A stretch of DNA of 64,000 nt, from positions 1 through 64,000 of the forward strand of contig NZ_AWSA01000004.1 in assembly GCF_000576595.1 (NCBI RefSeq), in the 5' to 3' direction. Shown here piece after piece: positions 25,527 to 33,767 of this stretch (positions are counted from its first letter, which is position 1; every line of letters starts with the position of its first letter). The notes below the pieces were generated by a model. That model saw nothing but the letters and a program-made list of their open reading frames with translations, was not told the DNA's origin and did not search any database. The translations under genes and the position numbers were made by a program. The stretch comes from Intrasporangium oryzae NRRL B-24470 (GTDB lineage: Bacteria; Actinomycetota; Actinomycetes; Actinomycetales; Dermatophilaceae).

Positions 25527-28034
25527 TCAGCCGCCGGCCGGGTCGCCGAGGACGAGGGGCTGCCAGATCGCTGGGCGACGCTGGACCGTACGCTCCGGGT
25601 TGCTGCTCACCATCTTCCGCAGCTCCCACGCTCGGGTCCGGGCCGCGTCGCTGACGTTGAGGTTCGTCGCGAAGACGGCACCACGCGAGGGCGGTGCGGT
25701 GACACCGAGCTCACGCCACGGCACCCGAGCCTCGATCTCGTACCCCGAGTCGCTGAGCGACCGGGCGGCCGTGATCGCGGGAACGGCGCCCCCGGCCGGG
25801 AAGTCGCCGCCCACCGCGAGGTTGATCGACGCGGCCGCCCCATCGGTCGTCAGGCCGATGATGACGTGCCGGTCCTGGCCGTTGCGCAGACCGGCCGAGG
25901 TGCCGAGCTCGCGGGCATCGGGCCCGAACTCGAAGGAGATGGCGTCACCTCGCCAGAACTGCGCCGGGTTCGACACGTCGACGAACCGGTGGACCGGGTC
26001 CGTGACGACGGCATGCACGTAGAGCGCGTCGCGGTCCCAGACGGTCTGCCACCGTGCCGCGAGGCCGTCGTCGATCGGGGTCTTGGGATAGACCTGTGCG
26101 TCGACGGCCACCGACGGCACCGACGACCAGTCGTCGAATGACCCGTCGATCCGGGGCGGGGTCACGGTGCACGACGCCACGATCGCCCGGTCGACGGCCG
26201 CGATGTCCACGGCGGGCCCGCACGCCGCGATGACCGCATCGGTGCCGCCATCGGTGCCGCCACCACCCCCGTGGTCGGCCAGCTGCCACCAGGCGATCCC
26301 GCCTCCGACGGCGAGGGCGAGCACGCCGGCGCCCACCGCGAGGCCGAGGCGACGGCCCCGCCCCGGATCGGGCCGTGGCGACGCGCCGCCGGTGCCCTGG
26401 AGCTGCTCCGTGTCGGTCGCACCGGGACCGGCTGCCGAGTCGCCGAGCTCACCCACTCCCGTCCCGGGCCCCGCCGTGTCACCGAGTCCCGCCGAGTCAC
26501 CGAGTCCCGCCGAGTCACCGAGTCCCGCCGAGTCACCGAGTCCCGCCGAGTCACCGAGTCCCGCCGAGTCACCGAGTCCCGCCGAGTCACCGAGTCCCGC
26601 CGTGTCACCGAGTCCCCCCGAGTCACCGAGTCCCGCCGAGTCACCGGGCTCACCCACGCCCGACGCGGATCCCGACCCCAGCCCCGACCCCAGCCCCGAC
26701 CCCAGCCCCGACCCGGCCTCGGCCTCCGTCTCACCTGGGCCGTCCCTGCCCTCCACGACCGGGCGGACGCGCTGGAGGAGCGTCGTCACGTCGGCGTAGT
26801 CGGGTTTCTCGGCGGCGAGCTGCTCGAGCATCGGCAAGGCCGTCTCGGGGGCCTGCGCCGCCAGCGCGCCCTGGGCCGCGTCGTAGAGCGACTCGAGTCG
26901 ACGCTCGCGGCTCGGGCTCGCTGCCGTCGCGGCGGCGGTGAAGGTGAACGGCTGGTCGCTGCCCGAGCGGAGCAGGACGGCCGTGCCCCACTCGGAGGCC
27001 TCGTCGGAGACCGCCATCGCCTTGCGCACCTCGCACATCGCGGCGTCGATGCCGAGACCCCGGGTGAGGAACCAGTAGAACTCGTGGCTGAAGACGAGGG
27101 CCGCCCGGTCGGAGATCTCCGTCTGCATCGCGACGACGGCGGGCAGGCCCTGACGCACGAGGGTCTGGGCGACGCCGGAGAAGGCGTCGCGCCCCGACGT
27201 CCGGGCTCCCTCACAGGCGTTGAGGACGGCGAGCTGCATGTCGCGGGCGTCGTGGAGCAGCGTGCCGAGGCGGGCCCCGCTCACGCGGTGGGCCGTCCCG
27301 TCGTCGCGCTCGAGGACGAGGACGCCCTCCTGGCTCTGCGCGTCGAACCCGCCGTGCCCGACGAAGTGGAAGACGTGGACGTCGTCGATGAGGGCGCGCT
27401 GCAGCTCGGTCAGGGTCGCCGTCTCGAGGACGACGAGCTCGAGCTGGCCGCTCGCGACGAGGTCGCCGGTCGTCGCCCGCAGGAGCTGCTCCTCGCGCTC
27501 GACGGCAAGGGGCGGCAGGTCGCTCGGGCTCGAGATCATGACGAGGACGCGCAGCGGCGGCTCGACGGTGACCGCGGGCGGCCGGTCGACCGAGTCGATG
27601 AGGCGCACGACCGGCGTCTCCTTCGACAGGGTCAGGAACCGGTCGAGCCGCCGGTCGTAGAGGTACTCCCACGGCACCGGCTCGAGCTCGGGGACATCGG
27701 ACAGGCGCAGCCGGAATCGCAGGTCCTTCCCCTCCGCGGCCGCTCCGGCGAGGCTCGTCCGGAACGCGTCGCCGACCGCGCCCGACAGGAGCGCGTCGCC
27801 GAGCCGGCCCCCGTAGTCCTGCACGTCGACGACCCGCGCCGTGGCCGGCACGACGCGGCGCGAGGCGACCCGCGGCGGACCCACCGCGACCATGAACTGG
27901 GCCAGGTCGGTCGGCGTGAAGGGGAGCGCGAAGGGGGATGACGCGGAGCCCGCGGGCGACGCGACGACGTGTGCGGCATACCCCTGCCCCTCGTGGACGA
28001 TCGCGAGGTCGAAGTCGACATAGTCACGAGCCAT
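25527..28034 (-). CDS. Membrane-anchored CHAT protease with C-terminal CBM9-like domain
   Basis: An 835-residue multi-domain protein from ATG 28034 (AGGGA upstream). Residues 1-150 are a strand-rich N-domain seen before actinobacterial CHAT domains. Residues 160-355 are a CHAT (caspase-like) domain with His227 in HFVGHGGFD and Cys274 in LNACEGA, both catalytic residues present. A short helical, TPR-like stretch (380-425) is followed by Gly/Ser repeats and ten hexapeptide GDSAGL-type repeats (464-523), a transmembrane helix (about 562-583) and a domain of ~220 residues (IDGSFDDWSSVP, GDAISFEFGPDA, YEIEARVPWRELGV) typical of CBM9/DOMON-like sugar-binding modules. Topology implies protease inside, sugar-binding domain outside. 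This looks like a receptor protease partnered with the next-gene caspase. Confidence 0.88.
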   Translation of the reverse strand: MARDYVDFDLAIVHEGQGYAAHVVASPAGSASSPFALPFTPTDLAQFMVAVGPPRVASRRVVPATARVVDVQDYGGRLGDALLSGAVGDAFRTSLAGAAAEGKDLRFRLRLSDVPELEPVPWEYLYDRRLDRFLTLSKETPVVRLIDSVDRPPAVTVEPPLRVLVMISSPSDLPPLAVEREEQLLRATTGDLVASGQLELVVLETATLTELQRALIDDVHVFHFVGHGGFDAQSQEGVLVLERDDGTAHRVSGARLGTLLHDARDMQLAVLNACEGARTSGRDAFSGVAQTLVRQGLPAVVAMQTEISDRAALVFSHEFYWFLTRGLGIDAAMCEVRKAMAVSDEASEWGTAVLLRSGSDQPFTFTAAATAASPSRERRLESLYDAAQGALAAQAPETALPMLEQLAAEKPDYADVTTLLQRVRPVVEGRDGPGETEAEAGSGLGSGLGSGLGSGSASGVGEPGDSAGLGDSGGLGDTAGLGDSAGLGDSAGLGDSAGLGDSAGLGDSAGLGDSAGLGDTAGPGTGVGELGDSAAGPGATDTEQLQGTGGASPRPDPGRGRRLGLAVGAGVLALAVGGGIAWWQLADHGGGGGTDGGTDAVIAACGPAVDIAAVDRAIVASCTVTPPRIDGSFDDWSSVPSVAVDAQVYPKTPIDDGLAARWQTVWDRDALYVHAVVTDPVHRFVDVSNPAQFWRGDAISFEFGPDARELGTSAGLRNGQDRHVIIGLTTDGAAASINLAVGGDFPAGGAVPAITAARSLSDSGYEIEARVPWRELGVTAPPSRGAVFATNLNVSDAARTRAWELRKMVSSNPERTVQRRPAIWQPLVLGDPAGG
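26466..26645 (-). repeat. Ten-copy 18-bp tandem repeat in the CHAT-protease gene
   Basis: Ten head-to-tail 18-bp units, most identical (plus strand unit GAGTCCCGCCGAGTCACC), encode GDSAGL with variants GDSGGL, GDTAGL and GDTAGP. Unit length is a multiple of three, so copy-number change would vary the linker between protease and membrane without breaking the frame. Four shorter 12-bp GSGL units lie at about 26677-26715. Confidence 0.95.
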
Positions 28035-28152
28035 GGGATCCCTGTCCGGCGAAGGAACCTGATCGTGCATCGAGGCTACGCCGGGCTGGTCGCGCCCGGG
28101 GGACGAATCGGGACGTCCGCCACCCCGGGTACGATCGACTCGGGCGCCCGCC

Positions 28153-28209
28153 GCGTCCGCGGACGAGGGAGCCGTACCCGCCCAGCGACAAGACGGCCAG
28201 AACGGCTCC
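28153..28209 (+). promoter_or_regulatory. Guanidine-III riboswitch
   Basis: The leader carries GGACGAGG (28161-28168), GCCGTACCCGC (28171-28181) and CAGCGACAAGACGGC (28183-28197), matching the core of the Thermobifida fusca guanidine-III aptamer. The pseudoknot partners GCGG (28159-28162) and CCGC (28178-28181) differ from T. fusca but stay complementary, as covariation requires. GCCGT (28171-28175) pairs with ACGGC (28193-28197) in the aptamer, while GGAGCCGT (28168-28175) could instead pair with ACGGCTCC (28202-28209) just before the start codon, a ready switch. It should turn on the SMR pair when guanidine is present. Confidence 0.88.
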
Positions 28210-28213
28210 CACC

Positions 28214-28528
28214 ATGCACTGGCTCGTCCTTGTCCTCTCCGGCGTCATGGAGGCCGTCTGGGCCACGGCGCTCGGCGCGTCCGACGGCCTGCGCCGACCG
28301 GGCCCGACCGGTCTCTTCGCCGCGAGCGGCACCCTCTCGATGGTCGGGCTCGCGTGGGCCATGACCGAGCTGCCCGCCGGCACGTCGTATGCCGTGTGGG
28401 TCGGCATCGGCGCCGTCGGCACCGTCCTGCTTGCCGTGCTGCGCCGGCAGGAGCGTCTCGGGCTCGCCCGGGGAGCACTGCTGCTCGTGCTCGTCGTCTG
28501 TGTCGCCGGCCTCAAGGCGGTGTCGTGA
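28214..28528 (+). CDS. SMR-family transporter subunit, probable guanidinium exporter (first)
   Basis: A 104-residue four-helix small multidrug resistance protein. MHWLVLVLSGVMEAVWATALGASDGL holds the essential membrane Glu (residue 13) and the WA-A-S-G pattern of the Gdx/SugE branch; GTSYAVWVGIGAVGTVLLAV is the SMR helix-3 signature. No ribosome-binding site is visible; the guanidine-III riboswitch ends just upstream. It overlaps a second SMR gene by 1 bp, so the two probably form a heterodimer like YkkCD, exporting guanidinium. The ligand is inferred from the riboswitch. Confidence 0.92.
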   Translation: MHWLVLVLSGVMEAVWATALGASDGLRRPGPTGLFAASGTLSMVGLAWAMTELPAGTSYAVWVGIGAVGTVLLAVLRRQERLGLARGALLLVLVVCVAGLKAVS

Positions 28529-28908
28529 TGCCCTGGGTCCTGCTCGTGCTCAGCGCGTTCCTCGAGGCCGTGTGGGCCTCGGCGCTCGCCGCCTCCGACG
28601 GCCTCAGCCGTCCGCTGCCGGCAGCCCTCTTCGGCGTGGCGATCGTCCTGTCGATGCTGGGCCTGGCCAGGGCGGCGCGCTCGATCCCGATGAGCACGGC
28701 GTATGCCGTGTGGACGGGTCTCGGGGCCGCGCTGACCGTCGCCTGGGCGATGGCCTTCGGTGAGGAGCAGGCATCGGTGGCCAAGGCGCTGCTCATCGCC
28801 GGGATCGTCGGGTCGGTCGTGGGACTCAAGCTCGTCGGGCATCCCGAGCCGGTTCGGCCCCGCCGCGCGGACGGCGGCGAGAGCCCTGGCGCGGGTGGGT
28901 CGTCGTGA
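28528..28908 (+). CDS. SMR-family transporter subunit, probable guanidinium exporter (second)
   Basis: A 126-residue partner of the preceding protein, starting at the ATG that shares a base with its stop. MPWVLLVLSAFLEAVWASALAASDGL carries Glu13, and STAYAVWTGLGAALTV is the helix-3 signature. It has about 20 extra polar residues at the C-terminus (PVRPRRADGGESPG...). The last 83 bp overlap the 3' end of the convergent Mg-ATPase gene. Confidence 0.9.
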   Translation: MPWVLLVLSAFLEAVWASALAASDGLSRPLPAALFGVAIVLSMLGLARAARSIPMSTAYAVWTGLGAALTVAWAMAFGEEQASVAKALLIAGIVGSVVGLKLVGHPEPVRPRRADGGESPGAGGSS

Positions 28909-31576
28909 AGCGGGAGGCCCGACGGCGGACGCGACGCCGTCTCGGTGTCGGCGGGGCCGGGTGGGCGGCCCGCGCCACGGCGGTCCGGTAGAAGAGGACC
29001 TTGCCGATCTCGATGAGGGCCAGGTAGGCGAGGACCATCACCGCGAGCGCGGCGAAGAACGGCCACGGCAGTGGGGTGAACCCGAGCGGCCCGGCCAGCG
29101 GCGTCGCCGGGATCACCGCCCCGACCGTCGCGACGGTGACGACGGAGAGCGCGAGCGGGACGCTCGGCCGGCTCCGGAAGAACGGCACCCTCCGCGTGCG
29201 GATGACGAAGATGACCAGCGTCTGCGTGGCGAGCGACTCGACGAACCAGCCCGACCGGAAGAGCTCCGGGCCGGCATGGAATCCCCAGAGCATGACCGCG
29301 AACGTGGCGAAGTCGAAGAGTGAGCTGAGCGGGCCGAACGTCACCATGAACCGCCGGATGAAGCCGATGTCCCAGTGCGAGGGCCGTCGCAGCTGCTCCT
29401 CGTCGACGCGGTCGGTCGGGATCGTCAGCTGGCTCGAGTCGTAGAGCAGGTTGCCGAGCAGGATCTGGGACGGCAGCATCGGCAGGAAGGTGAGGAAGAT
29501 CGACGCGCCCGCCGCCGAGAACATGTTGCCGAAGTTGCTCGACGTGCCCATGAGGACGTACTTCGTCGTGTTCGCGAAGATCCGCCGGCCCTCGGCAACG
29601 CCGTCGGCGAGGACGTCGAGGCTCTTCTCGAGCAGGAGGATGTCGGCCGCGTCCTTGGCCACGTCGGTGGCCGTGTCGACCGAGATGCCCACGTCGGCGG
29701 AGTGCAGGGCGAGCGCGTCGTTGACGCCGTCGCCGAGGAAGGCCACCCCGCCGCCCAGGCGGCGGCGGACCCGGACGATCCGCGACTTGTCCTCAGGGGA
29801 GACGCGGGCGAAGACCGTGACCTCCGAGATCCTCGCGGCGAGGGCCTCGTCGTCGAGGTGGGCCATCTCGGGGCCGGTCAGCGCGCCCTCGCCGAGTCCG
29901 AGGTCGCGGCACACCTTGAGCGCGACGATCGGGTTGTCGCCGGTGACGACCTTGACGTCGATCCCGAGGCTCTCGAGGCGCCCCAGGGCCTCGCGGGCGT
30001 CGGACTTCGGCGGGTCGTGGAAGACGAGGAGCCCGACAAGGCGCAGCCCGGCCTCGTCCGTCACGTCGAGGGTGTCTCCGGGCACCATCGGTCTCGTTCC
30101 GACGGCGACCACGCGGTTGCCGGCGCGGAACTCCTCGTCGAGGGCTGCGGGCATCGACGCGGGGACCTCGACGCAGCGACCGAGGACGGCCTCGGGGGCC
30201 CCCTTCGTGACGAGTGTCGGCGGTTCGTCGTCGAGCAGGACCGACACCATCCGCCGCTCGTGGTCGAAGGGCAGCGTCGCGATACGGCGTCGCGCGCGTG
30301 CTGCGTCGCGGATCCGCGCGGTCGCGGCCGACTCCCAGAGGGCCGTGTCGAGCGCGTTGCCGACGCCGAGCGGGGACTCCGTGGCGAGCAGTCCCATGAG
30401 GAGAACCTCGTCGGGGTCGATCCCGGGGCAAGGCACGACCCGCGCGAAGCGGATCCGGCCCTCGGTCAGGGTGCCGGTCTTGTCGGTGAAAACCGTGTCG
30501 ATGTCACCCAGGTCCTCGATGCAGACGAGCCGTTTGACGAGGACCCGGTGCTGTCGGAGCTGCGCCGACCCTGCGGCGAGGCTCGTCGAGACGACGGCGG
30601 GCAGCAGTTGCGGCGTGATGCCGACGGCGATCGCGAGCGAGAAGAGCAGTGCGTCGATGAAGGGGCGCTGGAGGATGACGTTGATGACGAGGATCGAGCT
30701 CGTCAGGGCCCCGGCGACCCAGACGAGCATGACCGAGAAGCGCCGCAGACCCCGCTCGAACTCCGTCTCGAGGTGCCGGGTCGCGAGCCCGGCGGCGACG
30801 GTGCCGAACTCGGTCCGCGCACCGGTGCCGACGACGACGCCGAGAGCGTTCCCCGACGTGACGATCGTCCCCATGAGCGCGCACGAGGCCAGCTCGGCGA
30901 GCGGCGTCTCCGGGGCGACGGGGTCGGGCCGTTTGCCGACGGGCTCGGCCTCCCCGGTGAGGACGGCCTCGTCGCAGGCGAGCTCGCTCACCTCGAGGAG
31001 GCGCAGGTCGGCCGGGACCAGGTCGCCGAGGCCCAGGTGGACGAGATCGCCGGGGACGAGGTCCCTGACGTCGACCGACTCCGTCGTGCCGTCACGCACG
31101 ACGACCGCCCGGTGCCGGACCTGGTCGTGCAGCGCCTCGGCCGCCTGCTCGGCGCGGTACTCGTTGACGAGGCCGAGGCCGACCGAGAGGGTCACGATGA
31201 CGCCGATGATGACCGCGTCGGTCCGCTCCCCGACGAAGTACGACGCGACCGCGGCGGCGAGGAGAAGGCCGAGGAGCGGTGAGCGGACCTGCCGCCACAG
31301 GACGGGCAGGAGCCTGGCCCGGTGCGTGGCGACCGCGTTCGGTCCCCACCGGGCGCGTCGGCGGAGGACCTCGTCCCGCGAGAGGCCGCGGGTCGGGTCG
31401 ACGTGCAGGCGGGCCGTGACCTCGCTCGCGGCGAGCGTCGCCGCGGCGGCGACGGAGAGCGACTCGCCGGGGGCCGGCGGACCTCGCCGATCAGGGGCCG
31501 GAGCGCCGCGTGCAGCGGGCGCGTCCTGGCCGGTGGGGCCCGTCCGGGCGGCAGGCGGGCGATCGAGTCGGCCCAT
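28826..31576 (-). CDS. mgtA: Magnesium-translocating P-type ATPase (MgtA/MgtB type)
   Basis: A 916-residue P3B-type ATPase. It has the actuator TGEAEP (207-212), phosphorylation motif DKTGTLTEG with Asp365, GDGVNDALAL hinge, a membrane segment GITPQLLPAVV corresponding to TPExLP in MgtA, and the C-terminal FRSGWFVESLATQTLVIFVIRTRRVPFF of the family. About ten transmembrane helices are predicted. The first ~50 residues are a disordered Ala/Pro/Arg extension. TAGACT six bases before the ATG predicts a leaderless mRNA. The basic C-terminal tail runs antisense into the SMR gene and may be longer than in relatives. Confidence 0.93.
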   Translation of the reverse strand: MGRLDRPPAARTGPTGQDAPAARGAPAPDRRGPPAPGESLSVAAAATLAASEVTARLHVDPTRGLSRDEVLRRRARWGPNAVATHRARLLPVLWRQVRSPLLGLLLAAAVASYFVGERTDAVIIGVIVTLSVGLGLVNEYRAEQAAEALHDQVRHRAVVVRDGTTESVDVRDLVPGDLVHLGLGDLVPADLRLLEVSELACDEAVLTGEAEPVGKRPDPVAPETPLAELASCALMGTIVTSGNALGVVVGTGARTEFGTVAAGLATRHLETEFERGLRRFSVMLVWVAGALTSSILVINVILQRPFIDALLFSLAIAVGITPQLLPAVVSTSLAAGSAQLRQHRVLVKRLVCIEDLGDIDTVFTDKTGTLTEGRIRFARVVPCPGIDPDEVLLMGLLATESPLGVGNALDTALWESAATARIRDAARARRRIATLPFDHERRMVSVLLDDEPPTLVTKGAPEAVLGRCVEVPASMPAALDEEFRAGNRVVAVGTRPMVPGDTLDVTDEAGLRLVGLLVFHDPPKSDAREALGRLESLGIDVKVVTGDNPIVALKVCRDLGLGEGALTGPEMAHLDDEALAARISEVTVFARVSPEDKSRIVRVRRRLGGGVAFLGDGVNDALALHSADVGISVDTATDVAKDAADILLLEKSLDVLADGVAEGRRIFANTTKYVLMGTSSNFGNMFSAAGASIFLTFLPMLPSQILLGNLLYDSSQLTIPTDRVDEEQLRRPSHWDIGFIRRFMVTFGPLSSLFDFATFAVMLWGFHAGPELFRSGWFVESLATQTLVIFVIRTRRVPFFRSRPSVPLALSVVTVATVGAVIPATPLAGPLGFTPLPWPFFAALAVMVLAYLALIEIGKVLFYRTAVARAAHPAPPTPRRRRVRRRASRFTTTHPRQGSRRRPRGGAEPARDARRA

Positions 31577-31582
31577 GTCGCC

Positions 31583-31588
31583 AGTCTA
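31583..31588 (-). promoter_or_regulatory. -10 element of a predicted leaderless mgtA mRNA
   Basis: TAGACT on the minus strand, then six bases, then the ATG (31574-31576). Confidence 0.4.
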
Positions 31589-31660
31589 GGAAGGGCCAGG
31601 CGGGCTCCCGAGCGTTCCGGCGAATCCGACGCAGCCCGGGCACGGGCCGCCGCCGACCAC

Positions 31661-31666
31661 TACAGT
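31661..31666 (+). promoter_or_regulatory. -10 element of a predicted leaderless YgjV-like gene mRNA
   Basis: TACAGT, six bases, ATG at 31673. The divergent mgtA promoter is about 75 bp away. Confidence 0.4.
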
Positions 31667-31672
31667 CCGACC

Positions 31673-32284
31673 ATGAGCGGGTGGTGGCTCGAGGCGCTCG
31701 GCTGGTTCGGTTCGGCGGTCCTGGTCTGGTCGCTGCTCCAGACGCAGCTGACGCGGCTGCGCCTGATCAACCTCGTCGGGTGTGCCATCCTCATCGTGTA
31801 CAACGCGATCGTCGGGGTCTGGCCGATGGTCGGGCTCAACATCGTGCTCGCCGCAATCAACATCTACTACCTCTGGCAGTCCAGCCGGACGAAGCACGAC
31901 GCCGACGCCTACGAGGTCCTCGAGGTCGAGGGCGACGACACGTACCTGCGGCACGTCATCCGGGTTCACGAGGCCGACATCCGCCACTTCAACCCCGGCT
32001 TCGTCCACGACCCGTTCACCGGTGACCGTGCCTACCTCGTCCTCAAGGGCGACGAGACCGTCGGCGTCGTCCTCGTCCACGAGACGGGTGCCGGGACCGC
32101 GCAGCTGCTCCTCGACTACGTCACGCCACGCTTCCGCGACCTGTCGCCCGGCGAGTTCGTCTTCGGCCCCGACGGGCCGTTCCGCCGGCGTGGCTACCGC
32201 AAGGTCCTCACCCCGCCGGGGATGGTCGACCCGTACTACGAGCGGCTCGGCTTCCACCGCGAGGGCGACGCCTTCGTGCTCTGA
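31673..32284 (+). CDS. YgjV-like membrane protein with C-terminal soluble domain
   Basis: A 203-residue protein. The first ~70 residues form three helices (WWLEALGWFGSAVLVWSLLQTQLTRLRLINLVG; LIVYNAIVGVWPMVGLNIVLAAINIYYLW) resembling the YgjV inner-membrane family. From residue 75 onward a soluble domain follows (YLRHVIRVHEADIRHFNPGF, AYLVLKGDETVGVVLVHET, LDYVTPRFRDL, YYERLGFHREGDAFVL) that looks like a GNAT-type acyltransferase fold. Substrate unknown. Confidence 0.75.
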   Translation: MSGWWLEALGWFGSAVLVWSLLQTQLTRLRLINLVGCAILIVYNAIVGVWPMVGLNIVLAAINIYYLWQSSRTKHDADAYEVLEVEGDDTYLRHVIRVHEADIRHFNPGFVHDPFTGDRAYLVLKGDETVGVVLVHETGAGTAQLLLDYVTPRFRDLSPGEFVFGPDGPFRRRGYRKVLTPPGMVDPYYERLGFHREGDAFVL

Positions 32285-32340
32285 GCGTGGCCCGTGCCGG
32301 TCCGTACCGGTCCGTGCCGGCTCAGGCCGGCTCAGGCCGC

Positions 32341-33219
32341 TCAGCCCACCTCGGCCACCTCGGCCATCTCGGCCGGCTCGGCCCGCCCCGCCAGGGTGAT
32401 GCAGCCACCGAGGGTCAGGGCGAACCCGGCCAGGGCGAGCGGCGCCCACCCCGCGCGCACGCCGTCGCCGAGCCAGACCAGACCGATGACCGCGGGGACG
32501 ACGGTCTCCGTGGCGAAGGTGATGGCCGCGACCGTGGTCACCCGTCCGCGGGCCAGGGCGAAGGCGGACGCGACGGTCGCGAGGACGGCGTGGAGGATCA
32601 GCGCGCGGAGCACCCAGACGGTCGGCGAGTCGAGCACGTGCCACCAGGGGTCCGGGATGGGCAGCACCCGCGCTGCGACTCCGACGCCGCCGAAGCCGAG
32701 GCCGGCGGCCAGGCTGAGCACGACGGACCCGCGAGCCCGGACGGGGTCGAGCAGTCCCAGCGCGAGGAGGAGACCGACGAGGGCCGCGCCGGCGAGCAGC
32801 CACGCGGCCGTGCGGGCGTCGCCCGGCCGGGCCTCGCCCTCGGTGGCAGACAGAGCGAGCCCGACGAGCCCCACGCAGACGGTCCAGAGGGCGACCACCT
32901 CTGCGCGGCGGAGCCGGACGTGCAGGACGCGGACGGAGAGGACGGCCGTCACGGCGACCGACGAGGCGATCGTCGACTCGACGAGGAAGAGCGGCAGGGT
33001 ACGCAAGGCGGCCACCGACGCGAGGAAGCCGAGGCCGTCCAGGCCCAGCCCGGCGGCATACGGCCAGCCGGCGCGGAGCGTGTCGGTCAGGGAGGGACGG
33101 GGCGGGCGGCTCGCGAGCCTGCGCACGCCGATGGCCTGCAGGATCGTCGCGGCGCCGTAGGCGACGGCCGCGACGAGGGCACCGAGCAGACCGAGGATCA
33201 CCTGTTCAGGGTGGCGCAA
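32341..33219 (-). CDS. EamA/DMT-superfamily transporter-like protein
   Basis: A ten-helix protein of about 292 residues, with the two-repeat layout of drug/metabolite transporters (GLLGALVAAVAYGAATILQAIGVRRL in the first half; ITFATETVVPAVIGLVWLGDGVRAGWAPLALAGFALTLGG in the last helices). The start is uncertain: TTG 33219 or GTG 33201, neither with a good ribosome-binding site. The C-terminus ends in AEPAEMAEVAEVG, encoded by short repeats that continue into the gap before 32284. Substrate unknown. Confidence 0.75.
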   Translation of the reverse strand: MRHPEQVILGLLGALVAAVAYGAATILQAIGVRRLASRPPRPSLTDTLRAGWPYAAGLGLDGLGFLASVAALRTLPLFLVESTIASSVAVTAVLSVRVLHVRLRRAEVVALWTVCVGLVGLALSATEGEARPGDARTAAWLLAGAALVGLLLALGLLDPVRARGSVVLSLAAGLGFGGVGVAARVLPIPDPWWHVLDSPTVWVLRALILHAVLATVASAFALARGRVTTVAAITFATETVVPAVIGLVWLGDGVRAGWAPLALAGFALTLGGCITLAGRAEPAEMAEVAEVG

Positions 33220-33302
33220 GCGGCTGGGAGGGAGGTGGACGACGAGGCGGTATGCCGCTCGGCCCGTCGTCGGTCACGCCCGGGTCGGGCGCGAGGAGCG
33301 TC

Positions 33303-33677
33303 TCAGACGAGACGCTGGCACTTGCTCATGAAGCGCTCCGGGTCGACGACCGCGCGGTGCACCTCGCCGCGGGCGATCTCCTCGCCCTCGGAGTCGATGA
33401 CGGTCACGTGGCAGACGAGCCGGCGCCCGTCGTTGATCGGCTCGGCGCAGTTGACCGTGACCACCGCGTCGACGGGGCTGCCCTTGACGTGCTCGAACTT
33501 GACCATGGTGCCCACCGTCGTGCGGTCGGCCGCGATCGAGCTCTTGCACATCGTGAAGGCGGCGTTCTCGCACCACGTGATGAGGACCGGCGTGGCGAGG
33601 ACCTCGAGGTCACCGCTGCCGACGCTGGCGGCGGTGTTGTCCGGGGTCACGGTGTGCTGGAACTGGCGCATGGGCAT
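33303..33677 (-). CDS. Hotdog-fold thioesterase (FlK-like)
   Basis: A 124-residue single hotdog domain. VLITWCENAAFTMCKSSIAADRTTVGTMVKFEHVKGSPV is the pattern of the fluoroacetyl-CoA-thioesterase-like family, including the T-E/catalytic region near 36-41 and HVKGSP; VTVIDSEGEEIARGEVHRAVVD ends the fold. It would hydrolyse an acyl-CoA; the true substrate is unlikely to be fluoroacetyl-CoA. Start ATG 33677; a second ATG lies two codons later. Confidence 0.82.
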   Translation of the reverse strand: MPMRQFQHTVTPDNTAASVGSGDLEVLATPVLITWCENAAFTMCKSSIAADRTTVGTMVKFEHVKGSPVDAVVTVNCAEPINDGRRLVCHVTVIDSEGEEIARGEVHRAVVDPERFMSKCQRLV

Positions 33678-33767
33678 TGCCTGAGTCTGACAGACGTCCC
33701 TGAGGCGACGACCCGGGTGTCCGCGTGTCAGCCGACGCCGGCGGCGGCGGGCTGGGACCCTGTCGCC

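Noticed and set aside
28035-28160. Guanidine-I (ykkC) or guanidine-II (mini-ykkC) riboswitch in the SMR leader.
   Set aside because: The required conserved loops were not found; the class III core just downstream fits far better.
32285-32400. Short repeats (CGGTCCGT, CGGCTCAGGC, CTCGGCCAC) around the end of the DMT-transporter gene as a possible CRISPR or satellite.
   Set aside because: Units are 6-10 bp and irregular, partly coding, with no spacers; likely simple GC-rich slippage repeats. No CRISPR array was seen in the window.
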